Assembly: GCA_023419055.1 (NCBI GenBank)
Contig: JAEZYO010000910.1
Location: 1 to 5,633, forward strand
DNA: 5,633 nucleotides
Source: Pseudomonadota bacterium
GTDB lineage: Bacteria > Myxococcota > Polyangia > Polyangiales > Polyangiaceae
Direction of reading: 5' to 3'
The notes beneath the pieces are model-generated. The model did not search any database, was not told the origin of the DNA, and saw only the letters and a program-made list of their open reading frames with translations. Shown in pieces: positions 1-5,179 of this stretch. Numbering within the stretch: the stretch's first letter is position 1; each line of letters opens with the position of its first letter. A program made the position numbers and the translations under genes.

Positions 1-1062
1 GTCGTAAGCGTGCAGCGCCTCCAGGCCGCGCGGCGACAGTTCGACGTGCGTCGCGTAGCGGCCGGCGAACTCGCTCAAGAAATGGCGCGCCAGCGTGTCG
101 ATGTCCGAGACATGGTCGCGGAGCGCAGGCGTCGCGATCGTGAAGCCTGCCAGCCGGTAGTAGAGATCGCTCCTCAACACCGCGTCGTTGCCGAGCAGGT
201 TCCGGTGCGTGGCGCTGATCACTCGCGCTCGAAACGGAATGTCCCGGCCGCCCCCGACGCGGCGGAACGAGCGGCTCTCGAGGGCTCGCAAGAGCTTCGG
301 CTGAAGCGCGCTCGGGAGCTCGCCTATCTCGTCGAGGAACAGCGTGCCCGCACCGGCGCTCTCGAACAGGCCCATCTGCGCGCCGCGAGCGCCCGTGAAC
401 GAACCTGCCTCGTGCCCGAAGAGCTCACTTTCCACGAGCTGCTCCGGGATGGCGGCACAGTTCACCGGGACGAACGGGCCGCCCGTCTCGCTCAAGGCGT
501 GAATGGCCTGCGCCACGAGCTCCTTGCCCGTGCCCGTCTCGCCGTTGATCAGGACGGGCAAATCGCGGTATCGCGCGACGGTGCGGATCTGCTCGCGGAT
601 GGCGCGGATGGCCGTAGCGTCGCCCATGATCGCGGCGCAGGGATCGAGCCTCGTCACCGCTGGTTGACCGGGCGGCTTGCAGATGAGCTCGAGCGCGGCG
701 CGGAGCTTGTCGTCCAGCGTGACGGCGCTGATAGGCTTCTCGATCACGTCTTGGGCCCCGGCGCGGATGGCCCGCACGGCCGTATCGACGGTGACTCCCG
801 CCGAGAGCAGCAGCAGGGCGGACGAGACCTGGCGAGCGCGAAGCCGCTCGATCAGGGACAGCCCGTCCATCTCCGCGAGGTGCAAATCGATGACGACGGC
901 CTCGCTCGGCGCTTCTCGGACCAGGGTGAGCGCCTCCGCGCCGCTACCCGAGATCCGCACGGACCAGCCGAGGGGGTCGAGCTCGCGCGCGAGCTCACGC
1001 GCGAAGGCCAAGTCGTCGTCGACCAACAAGAGGCCCAACTTCGCCGGGCTCGCCGACCTCAT
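1..1062 (-). CDS. Sigma-54-dependent response regulator (NtrC family), 3' end outside window
   Basis: This is a bacterial enhancer-binding response regulator that would be phosphorylated by a partner histidine kinase and activate sigma-54 RNA polymerase. The 354 visible residues read without a stop from ATG 1062 to the left edge. Residues 10-115 are a receiver domain with acidic residues D15-D17, phospho-acceptor D59 in VVIDLHL, switch S87 and K109-P110. Residues 140-354 are the sigma-54 AAA+ domain: Walker A GETGTGKE (174-181), sigma-54 contact loop GSFTGA (220-225), Walker B TLFLDE (240-245), and arginines R297 and R303 in LRSDLYYRL. The loop has Ser where GAFTGA has Ala, but the Phe and Thr contacts are kept. 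A C-terminal Fis-type helix-turn-helix is expected but lies outside. The frame has a stop at 1120-1122 and no other good start, so ATG 1062 is chosen despite a weak ribosome site. No kinase gene is visible, and the target genes are unknown. Confidence 0.95.
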   Translation of the reverse strand, partial: MRSASPAKLGLLLVDDDLAFARELARELDPLGWSVRISGSGAEALTLVREAPSEAVVIDLHLAEMDGLSLIERLRARQVSSALLLLSAGVTVDTAVRAIRAGAQDVIEKPISAVTLDDKLRAALELICKPPGQPAVTRLDPCAAIMGDATAIRAIREQIRTVARYRDLPVLINGETGTGKELVAQAIHALSETGGPFVPVNCAAIPEQLVESELFGHEAGSFTGARGAQMGLFESAGAGTLFLDEIGELPSALQPKLLRALESRSFRRVGGGRDIPFRARVISATHRNLLGNDAVLRSDLYYRLAGFTIATPALRDHVSDIDTLARHFLSEFAGRYATHVELSPRGLEALHAYD

Positions 1063-1081
1063 CGCGCACCGACCTGCGCTC

Positions 1082-1101
1082 GCGTGCAGCTCGTTGCACG
1101 C
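1082..1101. promoter_or_regulatory. 20-bp operator-like inverted repeat in the divergent region
   Basis: The arms GCGTGCA and TGCACGC are perfect 7-bp inverted repeats around a 6-nt spacer. The dyad begins 20 nt upstream of the regulator's ATG and lies between two divergent genes. Its size suits a dimeric regulator, possibly autoregulation by the response regulator, but no binding evidence exists. It differs from the enteric NtrC box in the order of its half-sites. It could also fold as a hairpin in the regulator's leader RNA. Confidence 0.35.
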
Positions 1102-1257
1102 TCTCGTCGCGGCGCGCGTTTACGCGAGGCACAAGCGCGCCACGCTGGGGCGACGGAACGTCGAACCGGGCTGGAAAACGGCGGCGCGCTGGCGCCGATT
1201 GCGGTGGTTTCGTTGAGACGGGGACTCGGCATGGTTCGTGAATCGCGGGCACGCAGC

Positions 1258-1262
1258 GGAGG
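1258..1262 (+). promoter_or_regulatory. Ribosome binding site GGAGG deciding the PDZ start
   Basis: A perfect GGAGG lies 4 nt before ATG 1267. It separates the real start from a long open frame that continues upstream through the antisense strand of the regulator gene, and it favours 1267 over the in-frame ATG 1231. Confidence 0.75.
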
Positions 1263-1266
1263 AACG

Positions 1267-1560
1267 ATGCTCTCGAAGGCGAAGCTGGAACAGATCGCGA
1301 AAGTGCTCGGAGGGATTCCCGTGCTCGGTTGTATCGAGGGCAGCCCCAGCGATCGTGCCGGCATTCGTTATGGGGACGTCGTGTTGTCGGTCAACGGCGT
1401 GAAGACCTCCGATATGGATCTGTATTTGAAGGCTCGCGAGCTCCGCTCGGACGGCGCGGAAGTGGTCGTTTTTCGAGACGGCGTCGAAGTCGTCATCGAG
1501 TTGGTGTTCGAGCATCCCTCCTCGCTGCCCACGCGACCGATGGGCGCGTCCGTTACCTGA
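1267..1560 (+). CDS. Single-domain PDZ protein (97 aa)
   Basis: This is a small, probably cytoplasmic protein consisting almost only of a PDZ domain, a fold that binds peptide ends or short internal segments of partner proteins. Residues 18-80 carry the signature: SPSDRAGIRYGDVVLSVNG at 26-44 (small-residue turn, A31-G32, G36-D37, N43-G44), then a helix around 50-61 and the strand pair EVVVFRDGVEVVIEL at 65-79. There is no signal peptide, membrane segment or attached protease domain, unlike DegP/HtrA, RseP or GspC proteins that use PDZ modules. The same frame is open far upstream only because it lies antisense to the regulator gene. Codon use becomes typical after ATG 1267. It is transcribed divergently from the sigma-54 regulator, so co-regulation is possible but unproven. 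The ligand is unknown. Confidence 0.85.
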   Translation: MLSKAKLEQIAKVLGGIPVLGCIEGSPSDRAGIRYGDVVLSVNGVKTSDMDLYLKARELRSDGAEVVVFRDGVEVVIELVFEHPSSLPTRPMGASVT

Positions 1561-1854
1561 GCCTGGCCCGCCACGCGATCCGAACCAGCATAACGGCCGA
1601 CGGTCTCCCCCTTCAACGAGCAAGCCCGCGCGGATCGAGCTCGTACTGCGCGGGTGGTGGCACTCCGCATCGCGCGCGCGCTTTCTCTCGAAGCCGCCTG
1701 GGCGATAGCGTCGGCTCGCGAGAAGCTGCGCTCCTTCGCGGCGAAACGCACCGGCGCCGCCCAGGTTTTGCGGAAAGTGAGACGGTCGCGTGGGCCGTGG
1801 GGTGATACTTGCGCGAAACCGAGCGTGAGTTAGTCGTGACCTCGAGGCTTTCGA
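1561..1854. other. Intergenic stretch, no firm gene
   Basis: These 294 bp separate the PDZ gene from the DUF1348 gene. Open frames cross them on both strands but give Arg/Ser/Ala-rich translations with no recognisable family. One plus-strand frame, from GTG 1654 to TAG 1831-1833 (59 aa), looks alpha-helical and has fairly high third-position GC. It lacks a ribosome site and ATG, so it is not called a gene. No clear terminator or promoter was seen. Confidence 0.5.
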
Positions 1855-2319
1855 ATGTCCCGACCCCCGTTTCCTCCCTTCACTCGAGACACCGCGGCGC
1901 AAAAGGCGCGCATGGCCGAAGACGCCTGGAACAGCCGCGATCCGAGCCGCGTGGTGCTCGCGTACACGCCGGACAGCCGCTGGCGCAACCGCAACGAGTT
2001 CTTGCAGGGGCGCCCGGCGATCGAGGCATTCTTACGCCGCAAGTGGCAGCGCGAGCTCGACTACCGGTTGATCAAGGAGGTCTGGGCGTTTCACGAGAAC
2101 CGCATCGCCGTGCGCTTCGCTTACGAGTGGCACGACGACAGCGGGCAGTGGTTTCGAAGCTATGGAAACGAGAACTGGGAGTTCGACGCGGAGGGGCTCA
2201 TGGCCGTCCGCATCGCGAGCATCAACGACCTCGTGATCAGCGAGGCCGAGCGCAAGTACCACTGGCCCCTCGGACGGCGGCCCGACGAGCACCCTTCGCT
2301 GAGCGAGCTCGACCTGTAG
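1855..2319 (+). CDS. DUF1348 family protein (NTF2/SnoaL-like fold)
   Basis: This 154-residue protein matches, from memory, the DUF1348 family: compact cone-shaped NTF2/SnoaL-like proteins of about 150 residues without an established reaction. Family hallmarks are the N-terminus RPPFPPFT (3-10), a helix with [10 protein letters not shown] (21-30), [11 protein letters not shown] (36-46), ELDYRLIKE (67-75), FAYEWHDD (88-95) and [12 protein letters not shown] (99-110). The conserved Trp, Tyr, His and Asp residues line the pocket region in this fold and suggest small-molecule binding or catalysis. Full length appears present. ATG 1855 is preferred because GAGG at 1844-1847 sits 7 nt upstream and the family N-terminus begins there. 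An internal ATG (M20) would remove it. The tautomerase gene follows 37 bp downstream on the same strand, which suggests co-transcription and perhaps a shared role in small-molecule turnover. Confidence 0.92.
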   Translation: MSRPPFPPFTRDTAAQKARMAEDAWNSRDPSRVVLAYTPDSRWRNRNEFLQGRPAIEAFLRRKWQRELDYRLIKEVWAFHENRIAVRFAYEWHDDSGQWFRSYGNENWEFDAEGLMAVRIASINDLVISEAERKYHWPLGRRPDEHPSLSELDL

Positions 2320-2356
2320 GTTCCGGCAAGCTCGAGAAGGTGCTAGGCGACCTCGC

Positions 2357-2746
2357 ATGGCGCAGGTCAAGATCTTCGGCTCGAAAGCCTCTCTCGACGC
2401 GGTCAGAGCCGAGCTCTCCGACATCGTCCACGAGTGCCTGGTCCACGCGTTCGCGCTCCCGAAGGACAAGCGCTTTCAGCGCTTCTTCGGCCTGGCCAGA
2501 GAGGACTTCGTGTATCCGGAGGGGCGGAGTGAACGCTACACCATCATCGAGGTCTCACTGTTCGAGGGCCGCACCGTCGAGGCCAAGAAGGCGTTCATCC
2601 GAGCGCTCTACGAACGAACCCAGGCCCGCCTCGGGCTCTCGGCGAACGACCTCGAGATCACGCTCTTCGAGACGCCGCGGCACAACTGGGGGATCCGCGG
2701 GCTCCCCGGCGACGAGCTCACGCTCGACTACGCGGTCAAGGTCTAG
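2357..2746 (+). CDS. Tautomerase-family protein (Tautomerase_2 type) lacking Pro-1
   Basis: This 129-residue protein belongs to the tautomerase superfamily (4-oxalocrotonate tautomerase / malonate semialdehyde decarboxylase fold), in which two beta-alpha-beta units are joined in one chain. It shows the first unit MAQVKIFG with helix 12-32, LPKDKRFQRFF (34-44), the second strand RYTIIEVSLFEGR (60-72) and the conserved C-terminal ETPRHNWGIRG (105-115). Classical members use the amino-terminal proline exposed after Met removal as catalytic base or acid. Here residue 2 is Ala, so proline catalysis is not available. The related acid/base and Arg positions (D37, R39, R72) look kept. I recall close relatives that also begin MAQ, so this may be a subgroup trait, not a mutation. 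The ribosome site is weak (GAAGG at 2336-2340 is far upstream), consistent with coupling to the DUF1348 gene. Confidence 0.88.
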   Translation: MAQVKIFGSKASLDAVRAELSDIVHECLVHAFALPKDKRFQRFFGLAREDFVYPEGRSERYTIIEVSLFEGRTVEAKKAFIRALYERTQARLGLSANDLEITLFETPRHNWGIRGLPGDELTLDYAVKV

Positions 2747-2895
2747 GTTTTCGGCTGTTCGTCGCTGCGTGACGACGTCGCGCGATGGCGAGGGAATGAA
2801 ATCGACTCGTCGGGCGCAGAATAGCCTGGCGCGTTCCGGATCCAGCGCTGCTTACCCGTGACCATGCCTGAGTGAGGTCGAAGGGACGCTGTTTT

Positions 2896-2909
2896 CGAGC
2901 TCGAGCTCG
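2896..2909. repeat. Perfect 14-bp palindrome (CGAGCTCGAGCTCG)
   Basis: Two overlapping GAGCTC sites form a perfect self-complementary 14-mer, 31 bp before the lipoprotein start. The position would suit an operator. GAGCTC is so common throughout this window that chance or genome-wide word bias is an equally good explanation. Confidence 0.4.
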
Positions 2910-2926
2910 CATGTTGGCGTAGACGA

Positions 2927-2934
2927 GAGGAAGG
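2927..2934 (+). promoter_or_regulatory. Purine-rich ribosome binding site of lipoprotein gene
   Basis: GAGGAAGG ends 6 nt before ATG 2941 and supports that start. The adjacent ATG at 2944 would have a 9-nt spacer and is the alternative. Confidence 0.6.
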
Positions 2935-2940
2935 TCGGGA

Positions 2941-3990
2941 ATGATGACAGGTAAAGTGTGGGGTTCGATCTCGAGCGCGTGGTGGGCCGGTGTCTTCTGC
3001 CTCGCGATCGGTTGCGGTGGGGACGGCGCGGACGCTTCGAATCAGGCCGGTGGTGCCGGTGGCACGGCTGGAAGTTCCTCCTCGGGAGGCAGCGGTACTT
3101 CGGGCGCAGGGGGCAGCGCTGGAACCGGTGGATCGTCAGGCGGCGCGGCCGGCAACGGCAACGCCGGCAGCGGCAACGCCGGTAGCAGCGGATCGGGAGC
3201 GCTGGATTGCAGCGGCACTTTCGGTACGTCGCGCGTGCTCCTCTCGGCAGCGCCGAACGACGAGCTCGGGGGCGTTACTCTGAGCCCGGACGAGCTCGAG
3301 CTCTTTTATTCGAGCATCACCCCCGCTGCGGTGGACGGCAGTCATTTCTACCGCTCCACTCGCGCCTCGAAGGCCGATGTCTTCATGCTGGGAACGACGG
3401 TTCCCGAGCTCGACGCCGCCTGCGAGAGCGGGCAGCGAAGGACCATGGATCTCTCGCACGACGGGCTCCGAGCCTACCTGGTCTGCGTGCCGCCCGAGGG
3501 GCCTGCTTACGGTGGCTCGCTGCGGATCGCGGACAGGCCGAGCCTCGGCGCGCCCTTCGTCCTCCGGACGATGACCTACGGCGAAATCGGCAACAGCCCT
3601 TCGATCAGCCGCGACGAGCTCACGCTATACACGACCCAACCCGATGGCTCGTACGACTACATCCAGCGTTACGAGCGCGGCACGACGAGCGAAGCGTTCG
3701 GGCCCGCGGAGGACCTCTCGCTCGGAAGCTTTGACTTCCCCTCCTCTCCGGATATCGGCCCCGACGATCTCAGCCTCTACTTCGGAATGAACACCACCGT
3801 CGGCGTGGCGACGAGGGCGAGCACCGAAGCAGACTTCGGCGTCGCTACCGAACTTTTCACCATCGCGTCGCCCAGCGCTGGTGGATCACCCGAGATCTCT
3901 CGAGATTGTCGGTCCCTCTACTACATCAATCTCGAACGCTCGGTCGCTGACAACTCTACCGTGTTCTCCATCCGGACCGTGACGCGCTGA
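2941..3990 (+). CDS. Lipoprotein with Gly/Ser/Asn linker and PD40-like beta-propeller repeats
   Basis: This is a probable exported, lipid-anchored protein of 349 residues. Residues 1-25 look like a type II signal: K5, a hydrophobic stretch with two Trp, and the lipobox-like LAIGC ending at C25 (the -3 position is Ala, a weaker fit). Residues 26-88 are a low-complexity G/S/A/N/T linker typical of myxobacterial surface lipoproteins. From residue 100 the chain contains five repeats of a [S/T]-x-[D/S]-[L/I]-[S/G]-x-D-x-L-x-L-[Y/F] core, at about 111-125, 168-182, 219-233, 269-283 and 316-330, spaced 47-57 residues. Several blades end in RSTRAS- or TRASTEADFG-like segments. This is the PD40/WD40-like pattern of TolB-type propellers, probably used for binding, not catalysis. 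C90, C161, C182 and C323 could form disulfides. It stands alone, facing a minus-strand cluster. The ligand is unknown. Confidence 0.88.
   Translation: MMTGKVWGSISSAWWAGVFCLAIGCGGDGADASNQAGGAGGTAGSSSSGGSGTSGAGGSAGTGGSSGGAAGNGNAGSGNAGSSGSGALDCSGTFGTSRVLLSAAPNDELGGVTLSPDELELFYSSITPAAVDGSHFYRSTRASKADVFMLGTTVPELDAACESGQRRTMDLSHDGLRAYLVCVPPEGPAYGGSLRIADRPSLGAPFVLRTMTYGEIGNSPSISRDELTLYTTQPDGSYDYIQRYERGTTSEAFGPAEDLSLGSFDFPSSPDIGPDDLSLYFGMNTTVGVATRASTEADFGVATELFTIASPSAGGSPEISRDCRSLYYINLERSVADNSTVFSIRTVTR
3157..3186 (+). repeat. Two tandem 15-bp units encoding GNAGS-GNAGS
   Basis: Units 3157-3171 and 3172-3186 are identical except for one third-position change (GGC versus GGT). They are in frame and encode GNAGS twice, preceded by a further GGCAAC at 3151. 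This is what recent slippage or expansion inside a flexible lipoprotein linker looks like. Confidence 0.8.
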
Positions 3991-4001
3991 CCGACCCGGG
4001 G

Positions 4002-4130
4002 TTAGCCGAGCTGGCCGGTCTGCTGCTTCCCCCGGAAGGAGAAGATGACCTCGGAGGTCAAGAACTGCTTCCCGTTGAAGCAGCACTGATTGGAACCGAG
4101 TGACGGAAGAGGCCTCTCCGCGCACTGCAC
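4002..4130 (-). CDS. Possible 42-aa peptide with a Cys pair, or remnant of a gene
   Basis: The frame ends at TAA 4004-4002, and GTG 4130-4128 is a possible start without a good ribosome site. The family is not recognised. From the Cys pair at residues 16-17 to the stop, some 26 consecutive codons end in G or C, while the second codon position is A/T-rich, the pattern of real genes here. The other two frames of that strand lack it, and one is stopped. The translation is mixed hydrophobic and polar (CCFNGKQ at 16-22, EVIFSFRGKQQ at 27-37), unlike the Arg/Ala-rich shadows. Codons before residue 16 are less biased (CCT, CTT, TCA, GGT, AAT), so the true 5' end is uncertain. It lies 23 bp downstream of the 338-aa gene on the same strand and could be the third gene of that operon, a peptide substrate, or the tail of a degraded gene. 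Confidence 0.35.
   Translation of the reverse strand: MQCAERPLPSLGSNQCCFNGKQFLTSEVIFSFRGKQQTGQLG
4046..4060. repeat. Inverted repeat TGACCTC-G-GAGGTCA
   Basis: Two perfect 7-bp arms surround one central base, between the converging genes. The single-base centre makes it better as a protein-binding dyad than as an RNA hairpin. It also lies inside the possible small frame at 4002-4130, where it encodes part of LTSEV, so it may be incidental. Confidence 0.3.
4065..4083. repeat. Hairpin-forming inverted repeat (7-bp stem, 5-nt loop)
   Basis: CTGCTTC and GAAGCAG flank a 5-nt loop. Neither strand has a run of T after the stem, so it is not a classical intrinsic terminator. It could slow or protect the 3' end of transcripts from the converging genes. 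It overlaps the possible small peptide frame at its CCFNGKQ codons. Confidence 0.3.
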
Positions 4131-4153
4131 GGAGTCGCGGCTCGTCGTTCGAG

Positions 4154-5170
4154 CTAGAACAAGCTCGGCTTGAGCTCGCGCCCGACGTACGCCTTCGCTT
4201 GCCAGCCGTGCGCGGCGCGGAAGACGAGCTTGATATCCAGGAACCGCACGTCGCGCAGGAAGAAGCGCGGATGTGAGCGGGAGGTGCCGGGCCACGCCCG
4301 CACCGCGTCGACCTTTGCCGGATCGCAGAGCCCGGCGGCTTCCCACACCTTCAACAGGCGAGCTCGCGTCGGATCCGAGTCGAGGCCGCGGAGCAGGTGT
4401 TGCTGCGCGACGGCCAGACCCAACGTGCAGCGGCTCGGGTCCGAAGCGTCGTCGAGGTTGAGGTCGAGGTAGAGCTCGTCGCCCAGGATCTCTGCGGGGT
4501 AGAGCCTTCGGAGCGCGAGCTCGACTTCACCGATGTCGCCGGCCCAGCCGAAGCGCTCGAGATAGCCGAGGAGCTGGTCGCGCCGCAGCACGCCGTAGAG
4601 CTTCACGGCCTTGCGCTCACGACCGAGCATGTAGGAAAGGTGGATGAAGCGCGCGCCCTCGGGGAGCGTTTCGAACGCGCGGGTCAGTGTGGCGTCGGGC
4701 TCCGCTCCGAGCAACTCGAGCGCTTCACGTGCGTGCGCGAGATCCGCCTCAGCGCCGTGCTGGTGCGGCTCATCGATGCGATACGCTGGAGTGAGGCAGA
4801 CGCTGATCGAGGGCGCGGCCCCGAACGGACGACGGACGTAGTCGTCCTGCTCGAACCAGATGCAAGGGGTTCGTCGCGCGGCCAGTGATTTGCCGGACAC
4901 CCAGTCTCCGAGCAGGCGATCGATCGCGAGCCACTCCTCGGTCCGGAAAGCCACGGCTTCACTGCTACGGGTTAGCAAAGCTTGGCGCAGATCTGCAGCG
5001 CCGCTGCGGTAGAAGGCAGCCAGGTAGTCGACCTGCTCGCTGCCGCGTGCGAGGCGGAGCTCGTAGTACTGGGTGGTCAAGCACCTCTTGACGCCGAGCT
5101 CGGCGGCGAACGACACCGCCGAGCTCCAGTCGTCAACAGCAGCCGAGCTCGCGAGAGCGGTTGCTGACAT
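4154..5170 (-). CDS. Uncharacterised 338-aa protein, possible ABBA-barrel-like fold
   Basis: I do not recognise a named family. The protein has no signal peptide or membrane segment and is probably cytoplasmic. By eye the second half alternates strand, strand, helix: 104-130 (CIWFEQDDY; SISVCLTPAYR) then helix 141-155; 174-196 (RFIHLSYML; AVKLYGVLR) then helix 197-208; 231-256 (ELYLDLNLDD; CTLGLAVA) then helices 267-292; and a last pair 308-330 (VRFLDIKLVFR; AKAYVG). K190-x-Y192 and K326-x-Y328 on strands recall the diphosphate-binding K-x-Y pairs of DMATS-type aromatic prenyltransferases. That link is inference. From memory, similar 'GW-GD ... AAGLC-P-K ... AW' proteins exist without known function. 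GGTGAG (5184-5179) precedes ATG 5170, and only 9 bp separate it from the upstream gene's stop, so both are likely co-transcribed. Confidence 0.8.
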   Translation of the reverse strand: MSATALASSAAVDDWSSAVSFAAELGVKRCLTTQYYELRLARGSEQVDYLAAFYRSGAADLRQALLTRSSEAVAFRTEEWLAIDRLLGDWVSGKSLAARRTPCIWFEQDDYVRRPFGAAPSISVCLTPAYRIDEPHQHGAEADLAHAREALELLGAEPDATLTRAFETLPEGARFIHLSYMLGRERKAVKLYGVLRRDQLLGYLERFGWAGDIGEVELALRRLYPAEILGDELYLDLNLDDASDPSRCTLGLAVAQQHLLRGLDSDPTRARLLKVWEAAGLCDPAKVDAVRAWPGTSRSHPRFFLRDVRFLDIKLVFRAAHGWQAKAYVGRELKPSLF

Positions 5171-5179
5171 GCGTTATGC

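Larger units (their letters stand above)
1063..1266. other. Divergent intergenic region between regulator and PDZ gene
   Basis: These 204 bp must hold the promoters of both divergent genes. No convincing -35/-10 pair was found. GG/GC pairs resembling sigma-54 -24/-12 elements on either strand have the wrong spacing. The notable element is the dyad at 1082-1101. An in-frame ATG at 1231 could lengthen the PDZ protein by 12 residues but has a weaker ribosome site than ATG 1267. Confidence 0.5.
2747..2940. other. Intergenic region upstream of lipoprotein gene
   Basis: These 194 bp follow the tautomerase stop and precede the lipoprotein gene. They contain only weak hairpin potential after 2755, no T-tract terminator and no recognisable -35/-10 pair. 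The notable element is the 14-bp palindrome at 2896-2909. A frame that stays open here (to 2861) is a shadow of the upstream genes. Confidence 0.4.
3991..4153. other. Convergent region between lipoprotein gene and minus-strand cluster
   Basis: Plus-strand transcription from the lipoprotein gene meets minus-strand transcription from the 338-aa gene here. No T-tract terminator was found. The region holds the two inverted repeats at 4046-4060 and 4065-4083 and the possible small peptide frame, which may account for most of its sequence. Confidence 0.5.

Noticed and set aside
10..1266. Plus-strand open frame running into the PDZ gene, which would give a 516-residue protein
   Set aside because: Its first 350 residues are antisense to the well-supported sigma-54 regulator and are Arg/Ala-rich. 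Only the part from ATG 1267, behind GGAGG, is a recognisable protein.
1063..1266. Possible sigma-54 (-24/-12) promoters such as TGGCGC near 1189 and GGCAC near 1128
   Set aside because: The distance between the GG and GC dinucleotides is 8 or 9 bases, not 10, on either strand, so neither fits the required spacing.
1120..1902. 260-residue minus-strand open frame
   Set aside because: It runs antisense to the PDZ gene and through the intergenic stretch. The translation has no family features and is dominated by Arg, Gly and Ser.
2032..2469. 145-residue minus-strand open frame
   Set aside because: It is antisense to the DUF1348 and tautomerase coding regions, whose codon periodicity explains the lack of stops.
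2755..2775. Possible terminator hairpin after the tautomerase gene
   Set aside because: Only a 5-bp stem can be drawn and no T-run follows it.
1809..2861. 350-residue plus-strand open frame
   Set aside because: It lies in another frame over the DUF1348 and tautomerase genes, both of which match known families. Its translation is Arg/Ser-rich, typical of a high-GC shadow.
3207..3734. 175-residue plus-strand frame inside the lipoprotein gene
   Set aside because: It is out of frame with the repeat-bearing lipoprotein and rich in Arg and Ala. The lipoprotein frame has a signal sequence and regular blades.
4397..4888. 163-residue plus-strand frame opposite the 338-aa gene
   Set aside because: It is the complement of the 338-aa protein's codons. 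It is rich in Val, Glu, Leu and Arg in alternating pattern, with no ribosome site or family match.
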